64,000 nucleotides of DNA from Sphingomonas sp. HITSZ_GF (lineage in GTDB: Bacteria; Pseudomonadota; Alphaproteobacteria; Sphingomonadales; Sphingomonadaceae). The notes below the pieces were generated by a model. It saw nothing but the letters and a program-made list of their open reading frames with translations, was not told the DNA's origin and ran no database searches. The DNA lies in assembly GCF_029543155.1 (NCBI RefSeq), contig NZ_JARQXA010000001.1, forward strand, positions 992,001-1,056,000, in the 5' to 3' direction. How positions within the stretch are numbered: the stretch's first letter is position 1; each line of letters begins with the position of its first letter. Of this stretch, positions 30,375 through 38,741 are shown in pieces. Made by a program: the position numbers and the translations under genes.

Positions 30375-32771
30375 TTATTTCGGAGTCAGCACGTCCCGCG
30401 CCGCTTCGGCAAGTTGCTGAACGGAAAAGGGTTTTGGCAGGAAGGAAACTTGCTCCAGATCAATCGACTTGCGGAGCTGTTCTTCGGCATATCCGGACAT
30501 GAACAGGATCGGCAGATCGGGATATTTGACCCGCACCTTCCGCGCCATGCTGGGCCCGTCCATCACCGGCATGACGACATCGGAGATCAGCAGATCGGGG
30601 CGATCGATCGTCTCGAGCAGTTCGAGCGCGGCCTCGCCATTGTCGGCAGTGACCACGGTATAGCCCTGGCGCGCCAGCGCGCGCTCGGCGATCGCGCGGA
30701 CCATGTCCTCGTCCTCGACGACCAGGATCGTGCCGGTGCCCCAGGTATCGGCCGGCTTTTCCTTCACGCCGGGCAGCTTGGCGGCCACCGGCGCCTCGGT
30801 CGCGGCATGGACCGGCAGGTAGATGGTGAACTGCGCGCCGCCGCCTGCGCCATTCTCGGCGAAGATGAACCCGCCCGACTGCTTGATGATGCCATAGACG
30901 GTGGACAGGCCCAGGCCCGTGCCCTTGCCCACTTCCTTGGTGGTGAAGAATGGCTCCCAGATCTTGGCGAGGATGTCTGCGGGAATGCCGGTGCCCGTGT
31001 CGGAGACGCGCAGCGCGGTATAGTCGCCCACCGGCAGCACGTCGTCGTCCATCCGGCGGACATCGGCGGCGGGCACCGCCATCGTCTCGATGGTGAGCGT
31101 GCCGCCGCCCGAAGGATTGGCCGCGAGCATCGCGTCGCGGGCATTGACCGCGAGGTTCACCACCACCTGCTCGAGCTGGCCCGGATCGGCGCGCACCGGC
31201 CCCAGGTTGCGGCCATGCTTGACCTCGAGCCGCACCGTCTCGCCGAGCAGGCGCTTGAGCAGGTTGGAGACTTCCGAGATCACGTCGGGCAGCTGGAGCA
31301 GCTGGGGGCGCAGCGTCTGCTGGCGCGAGAAGGCGAGCAGCTGGCGGGTCAGCGACGCCGCGCGGTTCGAGTTGGCGCGGATCTGCTGAATGTCGTCATA
31401 GTCGCTGTCGCCCGGCGAATGGCGCATCAGCATCAGGTCGCAGTGGCCGATGATCGCGGTGAGGATGTTGTTGAAATCGTGCGCGACGCCGCCGGCAAGC
31501 TGGCCGACCGCCTGCATCTTGGTCGCCTGCGCGACCTGCCGCTTGAGCTTCGATTCCTCGCCCGAATCCTTGAGGCTGATCAGCACCGCGGCGTCGCCGA
31601 GCCCGCGCGCGCCGGCGATGCCGATCGAGACCGGCTCCTCGGGCGCATCGGCAAGGCGGACGGTCATTTCGGCGGATTGCGGCGCCCCGCCGGCAAAGCG
31701 GCGGATCGCGTCGGCGAGCGCGGCCTTGTCCTCGCGCACCACAAGGTCGCCCGGATAGAGCGGCGGCGCGGCGGCGTTGACGCGGGTGGCGCGGACGAAC
31801 GCGTCGTTCATGCTGGCGAAGCGGCCGTCGCGATCGACCAGCGCGAGGCCGAGCGGGAGCAGCGCGATCAGCGAGCGGACATGCGCGCCCGCGCTGGCGC
31901 CGATCGCCGGCGTGGGGGCATGGCCCTGTTCCTCGTCGAGCAGCGCCACCAGCAGGGGCGCGTCCTCGCCGTCGAGGAACGGGATCTGGAGCACGCGGAG
32001 CGGATTGCCCTCCAGCCCTTCGCGCTCGAAGCGGACCAGGCCCATGCTGTCGGTGATCAGGAAGCGGGCAAAGTCCCTGCCCTCCGCCGCCGCCTCGCCG
32101 CTGCCCATGGCGCGCAGGCGGAACACGCGGTTGGCGGCGCGCACGCGCCCCTCGGGCGAGATCATCGCAGCCATGATGCCGGAGGCACCCAGCCGGTCGC
32201 CGGTATGGCCGTCGATCATCGACTGGGTCTGGCTGGCGAGATCGAGCGCCTGCACGCCGATGAAGCGCCAGACCAAAGATTCCTCGCCGACGCGCTGGAC
32301 GCGCGCGGAAACCGGCGCGCCGAACACCTGGATGCCGTCCTCGCGCGCTTCGCCGTCGCGCCAGGCGGTGCGCGCCGCAGTGCCGAGCGCGGCGACCGCA
32401 GCATCGCTGATCGGCAGGTTGGGCGGCGTCGGCCAGCCGGCGAACAGCGCCTCGAAGCGGCTATTGGCGCAGACCAGCCGGCCGGCGCGATCGGTGACGG
32501 CGAGCGCATCGTCGCTGGCGGCGGCAAGCGCCTGGGCGACCGACCAGTCGACCGGCAGCTCGGCCGTGCTGTCGGTGTGGAAGAGACGGCGCGCGCCCCA
32601 GAGCGCGCCGGCGGCAAGCACCCCCGCCGCGACGAAGCCGACCGCGACGGCACGGTCGTTGAGCGTGAGCAGAACGACCGCGCCCGCAAGAATGCCGGCC
32701 AGGACAGCCGCCGCGAACGGCAGCCAGCGGCGGGACGGCGATATCGGGCTATGCGCGGGCAACGTGGCCAT
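30375..32771 (-). CDS. cckA: Hybrid histidine kinase CckA
   Basis: 798 residues. Two membrane segments (about 17-35 and 43-60) lead to PAS-like regions (70-170, 190-290, 300-405), a HisKA domain with His431 in [20 protein letters not shown], a HATPase domain (N-box around 537-548; [12 protein letters not shown]), and a C-terminal receiver with Asp731 in [12 protein letters not shown]. This set and the AHDFNNILT motif are typical of CckA, which phosphorylates ChpT and through it CtrA and CpdR to control the alphaproteobacterial cell cycle. The [20 protein letters not shown] stretch after the histidine is CckA-like. Confidence 0.93.
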   Translation of the reverse strand: MATLPAHSPISPSRRWLPFAAAVLAGILAGAVVLLTLNDRAVAVGFVAAGVLAAGALWGARRLFHTDSTAELPVDWSVAQALAAASDDALAVTDRAGRLVCANSRFEALFAGWPTPPNLPISDAAVAALGTAARTAWRDGEAREDGIQVFGAPVSARVQRVGEESLVWRFIGVQALDLASQTQSMIDGHTGDRLGASGIMAAMISPEGRVRAANRVFRLRAMGSGEAAAEGRDFARFLITDSMGLVRFEREGLEGNPLRVLQIPFLDGEDAPLLVALLDEEQGHAPTPAIGASAGAHVRSLIALLPLGLALVDRDGRFASMNDAFVRATRVNAAAPPLYPGDLVVREDKAALADAIRRFAGGAPQSAEMTVRLADAPEEPVSIGIAGARGLGDAAVLISLKDSGEESKLKRQVAQATKMQAVGQLAGGVAHDFNNILTAIIGHCDLMLMRHSPGDSDYDDIQQIRANSNRAASLTRQLLAFSRQQTLRPQLLQLPDVISEVSNLLKRLLGETVRLEVKHGRNLGPVRADPGQLEQVVVNLAVNARDAMLAANPSGGGTLTIETMAVPAADVRRMDDDVLPVGDYTALRVSDTGTGIPADILAKIWEPFFTTKEVGKGTGLGLSTVYGIIKQSGGFIFAENGAGGGAQFTIYLPVHAATEAPVAAKLPGVKEKPADTWGTGTILVVEDEDMVRAIAERALARQGYTVVTADNGEAALELLETIDRPDLLISDVVMPVMDGPSMARKVRVKYPDLPILFMSGYAEEQLRKSIDLEQVSFLPKPFSVQQLAEAARDVLTPK

Positions 32772-32810
32772 GCGCCCGTGTGATGCGGTGTGGAGCGGGG
32801 GTCAAGCCAT

Positions 32811-32956
32811 TCTCCCTCTCCCCCTCGGGGAGAGGGAGGGAGCCGACGAAGTCGGCGGAAGGGAGAGGGGAAGAGAGGCACCGTTCGCCACTGCCCCTCT
32901 CCCTTCCCACCGCTTCGCGGCGGGCCCCTTCCCTCTCCCCATTGGGGAGAGGGAGA
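32811..32956. repeat. Cluster of purine/pyrimidine hairpins between cckA and the M13 peptidase gene
   Basis: Three related stem-loops built from CTCTCCC and GGGAGAG blocks: 32811-32839 (TCTCCCTCTCCCC/GGGGAGAGGGAG), an inner pair GGGAGAGGGG...CCCCTCTCCC (about 32870-32908), and 32929-32956 (CCCTCTCCCC-ATT-GGGGAGAGGG). They leave no room for a gene. The structure is not a CRISPR: units are palindromic, unequal and without spacers. A dispersed repeat is the best reading. Confidence 0.75.
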
Positions 32957-32962
32957 TAGAAT

Positions 32963-35038
32963 TCACCAGATCCGGACGCGCTTGTTGGGCGCCAGGAACA
33001 GCTTGGTCGCCGGATCGGGGTTGTATGCCCCGTACCAGGGATCGAGGTTGCGCACGACCCAGGCACGCTGCTGCGAAGGCGAGTGCGGATCGGTGAGCAG
33101 GCGCTGGCGCAGGTTGGCCTCGCGATAGTTGCGACGCCACACCTGGGCCCAGCCGAGGTAGAAGCGCTGGTCGCCGGTGGTACCGTCGATCTCCGGCGCC
33201 GGCTGGCCCTCCAGCGAATGCTTGTACGCGTCATAGGCGACGGTGAGACCGGCCAGATCGGCGACGTTCTCGCCGAGCGTCAGCCCGCCCTTCACGTGCA
33301 TGCCCGGCAGCGGCTCATACTGGTCGTACTGGGCGACCAGCGCGTCGGTGCGCTCCTTGAACGCCTTGACGTCGCCCGGCGTCCACCAATCGGTCAGGCG
33401 ACCGTGCATGTCGTACTTGGCGCCCTGGTCGTCGAAATGGTGGCTCAGCTCATGGCCGATCACCGCGCCGATGCCGCCATAGTTGACCGCCGGATCGGCG
33501 TTGGGATCGAAGAAGGGCGGCTGCAGGATTGCGGCCGGGAAGACGATCTCGACCATGCCGAAATTGGCATAGGCGTTCACCGTCATCGGCGTCATGCCCC
33601 ATTCCCAGCGCCGGATCGGCTGGCCGAGCTTCGAGACATTGTCGTCATACTGCCAGTTGTTGGCGCGGACATTGTTGCCGAACGCATCACCCGCGGTGAT
33701 CGTCAGCGCCGAATAGTCCTGCCAGCGGTCCGGATAGCCGATCTTCGGGGTGAAGGCGGCGAGCTTCTCGTGCGCCTTGGCCTTGGTCTCCGGCGCCATC
33801 CATTCGAGCTGGTCGATGCGGCGGTCCATCGCGGCGATGACATTCTTCACCAGCTTGTCCGCCGCAGCCTTGGTCTCGGGCGGGAAATACTTCGCGACGT
33901 AGAGCTGCGACAGGTCGTCACTCAGCGCCCCGGTGGTGAAGTCGGTAGCGCGCTTCCAGCGCACTTCCTGCTCGGGCGTGCCCGACAGGGTGGTGCCGTA
34001 GAACGCGAATTGCTCCTTGTCGAACTTGCTCGGCAGCACGTCGGCAAAGCCGTCGAGCGTGCGGACGAGCAGCTGGTCCTTCAGCACCGCGAGCGGCGCC
34101 TGCTGGATCAGCTTGGCGATGCCGGTGACCGCACTCGGCTGGGCGACGATGACGCTGTCGACGTTCATCTTGCCGGCGGCCAGCATCGCCTTGAAGTCGA
34201 AGCCCGGCGCCAGCTTCTGCAGCTCGGCGACGGTCATCTTGTTGTAGGTCTTGTTGGCGTCGCGGCTCTCGATGCGGGTCCACTGGACCGCGGCGATCTT
34301 GGTCTCGAAATCGACGATCGCCTTGGCGCGCGCAGCGGCGTCGGGTTCGCCGGCATTGGTCAGCTGCGCGGCGAGATGCTTCTCATAGGCGGCCTTGGTC
34401 TCGACGAACTTGGCGTCCTTCGAGAGATAATAGTCGCGATCGGGCAGGCCCAGCCCGGCCTGCGACATGTTGACCGCATAGACGTCCGGGTTCTTGTCGT
34501 CCTGGCCGATATAGACGCTGAACGGGCTGCTCACGCCGTTGCGCCGCGCGACCGCGACCAGCGCCGGATAGCCGGCCTTGCCGCTCAGCCCCTTGATCTG
34601 GTCGATCCAGGGCTTGGCCGGTGCCAGCCCCTTGGCGTCGATCGTCGCGGTATCGAGATAGGCCGAATAGGCCGTGCCGATCTTCGACGAGGGATCGCCC
34701 TTCACGCCCTCGAGGATGTCGTGCGTCTGCTTCTGCGCATTGTCGGCCAGCACGTTGAACGCGCCATAGTTCGACTTGTCCGACGGGATCGGCGTGTTCT
34801 TCGCCCAGGTGCCGTTCGCGTAATTGTAGAAATCGTCGCCCGGCAGGATCGACGCGTCCATGCCCGCGGTGTCGAAACCGAAGCTGCCATAGACCGGCTT
34901 GGGCTTTTCGGGCTGCGGCTCGGGATCCGTGACCGGCGCAGCCTCGACCGGGGCGGTCGGCAGCGGCTCGTTATGGGCGCAGCCGGCGAGCAGCACGGGC
35001 GCGGCGAGGAACGTGGTGGCAAGGAGCGACAGGCGCAT
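32963..35038 (-). CDS. M13 family metalloendopeptidase, lipoprotein
   Basis: 691 residues, neprilysin/PepO type. The signal peptide ends in a lipobox (LLAGC, Cys19), so the protein is probably membrane-anchored in the periplasm. Zinc site HELSHH (His529, Glu530, His533) with the third ligand in GENVADLAG, and the substrate motif NAYAN earlier (VNAYANFGMVEIVFPA). The C-terminal end PNKRVRIW is normal for the family. It would degrade peptides up to about 40 residues. Stands alone between repeat cluster and DUF2062. Confidence 0.92.
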   Translation of the reverse strand: MRLSLLATTFLAAPVLLAGCAHNEPLPTAPVEAAPVTDPEPQPEKPKPVYGSFGFDTAGMDASILPGDDFYNYANGTWAKNTPIPSDKSNYGAFNVLADNAQKQTHDILEGVKGDPSSKIGTAYSAYLDTATIDAKGLAPAKPWIDQIKGLSGKAGYPALVAVARRNGVSSPFSVYIGQDDKNPDVYAVNMSQAGLGLPDRDYYLSKDAKFVETKAAYEKHLAAQLTNAGEPDAAARAKAIVDFETKIAAVQWTRIESRDANKTYNKMTVAELQKLAPGFDFKAMLAAGKMNVDSVIVAQPSAVTGIAKLIQQAPLAVLKDQLLVRTLDGFADVLPSKFDKEQFAFYGTTLSGTPEQEVRWKRATDFTTGALSDDLSQLYVAKYFPPETKAAADKLVKNVIAAMDRRIDQLEWMAPETKAKAHEKLAAFTPKIGYPDRWQDYSALTITAGDAFGNNVRANNWQYDDNVSKLGQPIRRWEWGMTPMTVNAYANFGMVEIVFPAAILQPPFFDPNADPAVNYGGIGAVIGHELSHHFDDQGAKYDMHGRLTDWWTPGDVKAFKERTDALVAQYDQYEPLPGMHVKGGLTLGENVADLAGLTVAYDAYKHSLEGQPAPEIDGTTGDQRFYLGWAQVWRRNYREANLRQRLLTDPHSPSQQRAWVVRNLDPWYGAYNPDPATKLFLAPNKRVRIW

Positions 35039-35161
35039 CTGGGGAAACCCTCGATCAATTGGATGCGCGCTGTCTTAGACCCTTGATACGCCTCGTCAAT
35101 CGACTCCACGTAACATTGTTACGCCGGAATGACCGAATATGTTGCCCGTCCGCAGCGCGGC

Positions 35162-35722
35162 TCAAGCCGCCCTCGCCGCCGCCCGCCGCTTCCATTTGCG
35201 GCCGATCCACAGCCGCCAGGCGAGCGCCGTGCCGAAATAGCCGAGCACCGCCAGCGCCGCGGTGATGGTGACCAGCCCGGTCAGCGTCGCCGGGCCGGCC
35301 TGATGGAACAGCCAGTCGCTCCAGCTCCGCTCGATCACCTGCGCCTGCGCCGCCGCCTCGCCCGGGCCGATCATCCAGCTGCCGAGCCAATAGGCCGCCA
35401 CCCAGAGCGGCGGCGTGGTGAAGGGATTGGTGACGAAGGTGGTCGCCGCCGCGGCCGGGATGTTGGCGCGCAGCGGCAACGCCAGCACGGCCGAAGCCGG
35501 GATCTGCCCCATCGGCACCAGCACGCCGGTCACCATACCCAGCGCAACGCCGCGCGGCACGGAACGTCGGGTGAAGCGCCACAGCGCGCTGTGCATCACC
35601 CGGTTCGCTACCGGGCGCAGCCAGCGGTTGGTCTCGACCGATTCGCGGCTGGGTGTCGCCTTGTCGAGCCAGCGGCGGAAGCGCGATGCCGCTTCGGGAG
35701 ACTTGGGCGCCGGATCAGCCAC
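35162..35722 (-). CDS. DUF2062 membrane protein
   Basis: 186 residues. Motifs [20 protein letters not shown] and the [19 protein letters not shown] segment define the DUF2062 family; two to three membrane helices are visible. Function unknown; in some bacteria this domain is fused to glycosyltransferases or lies near envelope genes. The GTG at 35722 overlaps the end of smpB, giving coupling; an upstream ATG inside smpB is open but would add an unrelated serine/arginine-rich stretch. Confidence 0.8.
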   Translation of the reverse strand: MADPAPKSPEAASRFRRWLDKATPSRESVETNRWLRPVANRVMHSALWRFTRRSVPRGVALGMVTGVLVPMGQIPASAVLALPLRANIPAAAATTFVTNPFTTPPLWVAAYWLGSWMIGPGEAAAQAQVIERSWSDWLFHQAGPATLTGLVTITAALAVLGYFGTALAWRLWIGRKWKRRAAARAA

Positions 35723-36194
35723 GGTCGCGGAGCAGGCGCCCCTGCTCCCGCTTCCAGTCCCGCTCCTTGATCGACTCGCGCTTGTCATGCGTCTTCTTGC
35801 CCTTCGCCAGCGCCAGCTCGACCTTGGCGCGGCCCCGTCCGTTGAAATAGATGGACAGCGGCACCAGGGTCATCCCCTCGCGCGCCACCGCGCCATGGAG
35901 CTTGTTTATCTCCCGCTCATGAAGGAGCAATTTACGGGGGCGCTTGGGCTCGTGGTTGAAGCGGTTGCCATGGCTGAACTCGGGGATGTTCGAGTTGACC
36001 AGCCAGACGCCGCCCTCGTTCACCTCCGCATAGGCTTCGGCGATCGATCCCTCGCCGAAGCGCAACGACTTCACCTCGGTGCCGGTGAGCGCGATGCCCG
36101 CCTCATAGGTGTGCTCGATGAAATAATCGAACCGCGCGCGCCGGTTCTCGGCGACGGTCTTCACTTTCTCTAGGGCGGGGCGGGGACGGGCCAT
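35715..36194 (-). CDS. smpB: SsrA-binding protein
   Basis: 159 residues; SmpB binds tmRNA and brings it to stalled ribosomes. Clear motifs are [27 protein letters not shown], and [15 protein letters not shown], and the basic tail [20 protein letters not shown] that enters the mRNA channel. Start at ATG 36194, which gives the usual N-terminus [20 protein letters not shown]. It overlaps DUF2062. The 220-base gap upstream (36195-36414) holds no gene I can support. Confidence 0.95.
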   Translation of the reverse strand: MARPRPALEKVKTVAENRRARFDYFIEHTYEAGIALTGTEVKSLRFGEGSIAEAYAEVNEGGVWLVNSNIPEFSHGNRFNHEPKRPRKLLLHEREINKLHGAVAREGMTLVPLSIYFNGRGRAKVELALAKGKKTHDKRESIKERDWKREQGRLLRDRG

Positions 36195-36414
36195 AAGGCG
36201 ATGCGATGTAGGCGCGGAAATGCCCGAGCGCCAGCCCGACGGTGCACGAAGCGGCGCCGTGCGGCAAATGCGGCGAACCGAGCGCAAACCGCCGTATTCG
36301 CTCGCTATCCGGCGCAATAGCGGGTACAAGGGCCCTATTGGCGCCCCCTTTTTGTCGAGCAAGGCGCGAACTGACAGCAACTGGAAAGCTGCCGCTTGAA
36401 GCCGGAGCTTTGCC

Positions 36415-36573
36415 ATGGTCCAGCAGAATGAACGTGATTTCCTCGAGCGCCGACACCGCGCGAGCGAGGAAAAGGCCCGTAGCGCCACCGATCCCGCCAT
36501 CGCCCGTATCCATGGCGAGTTCGCCGCCGCCTATGCCCGGCGACTGGAGCAGCACGGCGCCACCTTCGGATAG
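36415..36573 (+). CDS. Small conserved-looking protein, 52 residues
   Basis: ATG at 36415 with GGAG eight bases before it, stop at 36571-36573. The product begins [20 protein letters not shown] and ends [12 protein letters not shown]; it is charged, alpha-helical in appearance and has no membrane segment. Its alternating Arg/Glu pattern and good ribosome-binding site argue for a real gene. I recall similar short ORFs in sphingomonads but cannot name a family. It precedes recJ by 54 bases on the same strand and may share its transcript. Confidence 0.6.
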   Translation: MVQQNERDFLERRHRASEEKARSATDPAIARIHGEFAAAYARRLEQHGATFG

Positions 36574-36627
36574 GACGACCGGGCGGGGAATGGACAGCCC
36601 CCTGCCCGCTGCGCCATAGCCACCGGC

Positions 36628-38391
36628 ATGTCGGCGGTTCTCAATATCCAACGTTCGATCACCGGCCAGCCCTGGCGCTGGCGCGGCCTGGCCAGCGATT
36701 CGCGCGGCGGGCTGGTGCCCGACGACCTGGTGACCCAGCTGCTGCTCGCCCGCGGCGTGGCGCGCGAGGATCTCGACATGCACAAGGCGCCTAGCATCCG
36801 CGCCTTCATGCCCGATCCCTCCATCTTCCGCGACATGGACAAGGCGGCCGAGCGGCTCGCCGACGCAGTGGAACAGCGCGAGCAGGTCGCGATCTTCGGC
36901 GATTACGACGTGGACGGCGCCACCTCCGCCGCTTTGCTCATATTGCTGCTGCGCGATCTCGGGCTCGAGGCCCGCCCCTATATCCCTGACCGGCTGATGG
37001 AAGGCTATGGCCCCTCGGGCGAGGCGCTGGTGCGACTGAAGGGCGAAGGCGCCAGCCTGATCGTCACCGTCGATTGCGGCGCCATGGCCTTCGAAGCGCT
37101 GGAAATGGCGCGCGATGCCGGTGCCGAGGTGATCGTGGTCGATCACCACAAATGCGCCGCCGAACTGCCCGTGGCACTCGCGCTGGTGAATCCCAACCGG
37201 CTCGACGAGGCCGAAGGCGCGGCGCACGGCCATCTCGCCGCCGTCGGCGTCGCCTGGCTGCTCGGCGCAGCACTGGTCCGCACGCTGCGCGCCCGTGGCT
37301 ATTTCGCCGGCCGCCCCGAGCCCAAGCTGCTCGACCTGCTCGACATCGTCGCGCTCGGCACCGTGGCCGACGTCGCCGCGCTCAAGGGACTCAATCGCGC
37401 CTTTGTCGCCCAGGGGCTCAAGGTGATGGCGCAGCGGCGCAACATCGGGCTCAACGCGCTGATCGAGGCTTCGCGCCTCACCCGTGCGCCCAGTGCCACC
37501 GATCTCGGCTTCGCGCTGGGCCCGCGGATCAACGCCGGCGGGCGAGTCGGTCGCTCCGACCTGGGCGTGCGCCTGCTCACCACGCGCGATCCCGAGGAAG
37601 CCCGGGCGATCGCCGAGGAGCTCAACCTGCTCAACGAGGAGCGCCGCGCGATCGAAGCCGGCGTCCAGGCCGAGGCGGAGGAGGTCGGCCTGCGCAAGGC
37701 CAATCACGCGGTCGCCGTGGTGGCGAGCAAGGGCTGGCATGCCGGCGTGATCGGCATCGTCGCCGGGCGGCTCAAGGAAAAGCTCGGCCGGCCGGCGATC
37801 GTGATCGCGCTCGACGAGGACGGCGTGGGCAAGGGATCCGGCCGCTCGATCCCCGGCGTCGACCTGGGCGCCGCGATCATCGCCGCCAAGGATGCCGGGC
37901 TGCTCAAGGCGGGCGGCGGCCATGCCATGGCCTGCGGCGTGACGATCGAGGAAGACAAGCTCGACGCCTTTGCCGAGTTCCTCGAGGAACGGCTTTCGGA
38001 GCGCGTCACCCAGGCGATGGGCGAGCGCGCGCTGCTGGTCGATGCCGTGGTCGCGCCGGGCGGGGTCTGCCCCGATCTGGTCAACGCGATGGAGGCCGGC
38101 GGGCCTTACGGCATGGGCTGGCCGGCGCCGCGCGTGGCGGCCGGGCCGGTGACGGTGATCAAGGCCGATGTGGTCGGCACGGGCGGGCATGTCCGCCTGA
38201 TCGTCGCCGGGCCGGACGGGCGCAGCATCAAGGCGGTCGCCTTCCGCCAGGCCGATACCGAGCTGGGCCAGGCGCTGCTCTCGGCCCCGCGCCACCGCAA
38301 GCTCTGGCTGGCGGGCCGCGCGAAGATCGACGACTGGGGCAGCCGCCCCGCCGCCGAACTGCACGTCGAGGATGCGGCCTGGGCGGATTAA
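36628..38391 (+). CDS. recJ: Single-stranded-DNA-specific exonuclease RecJ
   Basis: 587 residues. DHH-family motifs: motif I GDYDVDGATSAALL near 90, the DHH box VVDHHKC near 171, and the later GGHAMACG of the DHHA1 domain. The C-terminal part is an OB-like DNA-binding segment. RecJ digests single-stranded DNA 5' to 3' in RecF-pathway and mismatch repair. It is followed at 74 bases by tRNA-Glu on the same strand. Confidence 0.96.
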   Translation: MSAVLNIQRSITGQPWRWRGLASDSRGGLVPDDLVTQLLLARGVAREDLDMHKAPSIRAFMPDPSIFRDMDKAAERLADAVEQREQVAIFGDYDVDGATSAALLILLLRDLGLEARPYIPDRLMEGYGPSGEALVRLKGEGASLIVTVDCGAMAFEALEMARDAGAEVIVVDHHKCAAELPVALALVNPNRLDEAEGAAHGHLAAVGVAWLLGAALVRTLRARGYFAGRPEPKLLDLLDIVALGTVADVAALKGLNRAFVAQGLKVMAQRRNIGLNALIEASRLTRAPSATDLGFALGPRINAGGRVGRSDLGVRLLTTRDPEEARAIAEELNLLNEERRAIEAGVQAEAEEVGLRKANHAVAVVASKGWHAGVIGIVAGRLKEKLGRPAIVIALDEDGVGKGSGRSIPGVDLGAAIIAAKDAGLLKAGGGHAMACGVTIEEDKLDAFAEFLEERLSERVTQAMGERALLVDAVVAPGGVCPDLVNAMEAGGPYGMGWPAPRVAAGPVTVIKADVVGTGGHVRLIVAGPDGRSIKAVAFRQADTELGQALLSAPRHRKLWLAGRAKIDDWGSRPAAELHVEDAAWAD

Positions 38392-38464
38392 GTGCCGAAG
38401 CGCGCTGGAAGCGCTTGACCCGGTGGCGATCCTTCCCTAACTGGCCGCCTCCACGCTTCGGCAT

Positions 38465-38539
38465 GGCCCCTTCGTCTAGCGGTTAGGACGCGGCCCTTTC
38501 ACGGCTGAAACACGGGTTCGATTCCCGTAGGGGTCACCA
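38465..38539 (+). tRNA. tRNA-Glu (TTC)
   Basis: 75 bases with encoded CCA. The acceptor stem GGCCCCT pairs with AGGGGTC. The anticodon arm CGGCC-CTTTCAC-GGCTG puts TTC at 38498-38500, and the T arm is ACGGG-TTCGATT-CCCGT. A terminator hairpin follows at once. The catabolic block begins just beyond, making this tRNA a candidate integration point. Confidence 0.95.
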
Positions 38540-38567
38540 AGCCTTTTCAAAGGCTTGGTGGGTTTTT
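38537..38567 (+). terminator. Factor-independent terminator after tRNA-Glu
   Basis: Stem CCAAGCCTT/AAGGCTTGG (38537-38545 with 38550-38558), four-base loop, then TGGGTTTTT ending at 38567. The stem begins inside the CCA end of the tRNA. Confidence 0.85.
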
Positions 38568-38686
38568 CAGTTGCAAAAATGCAACTTCTCTAAAACTTCT
38601 CTACGGCCCTGCATCGCGATCGCGCGCAATTGGCGCAGCTTCAGCTTCTGGTCGAGATACCGCCGCATCAGCAGCCAACCGTCCAT
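38567..38686 (-). pseudogene. Gene remnant or 39-residue ORF next to tRNA-Glu
   Basis: A minus-strand frame ends at 38567-38569 and reads back with protein-like sequence (MDGWLLMRRYLDQKLKLRQL at the ATG, ending EKLHFCN). The protein-like character seems to continue upstream of the ATG (GDPDGIARAVACLP) until an in-frame stop overlapping the end of the tannase gene. It is therefore either a very short gene or the 3' remnant of a longer one cut off when the catabolic block arrived. No family recognised. No ribosome-binding site is obvious. Confidence 0.4.
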
Positions 38687-38741
38687 GGGCAGGCACGCAA
38701 CAGCACGGGCGATCCCATCAGGATCGCCCGCGTGGCAGCCT

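Noticed and set aside
30336..32783. An open frame of more than 800 codons on the plus strand across cckA
   Set aside because: It mirrors cckA in the opposite strand, is rich in Arg, Ala, Gly and His without domains, and is the usual by-product of high G+C.
32811..32956. Possible CRISPR or tandem repeat
   Set aside because: Units are palindromic and unequal with no constant spacer length, and no cas gene is near.
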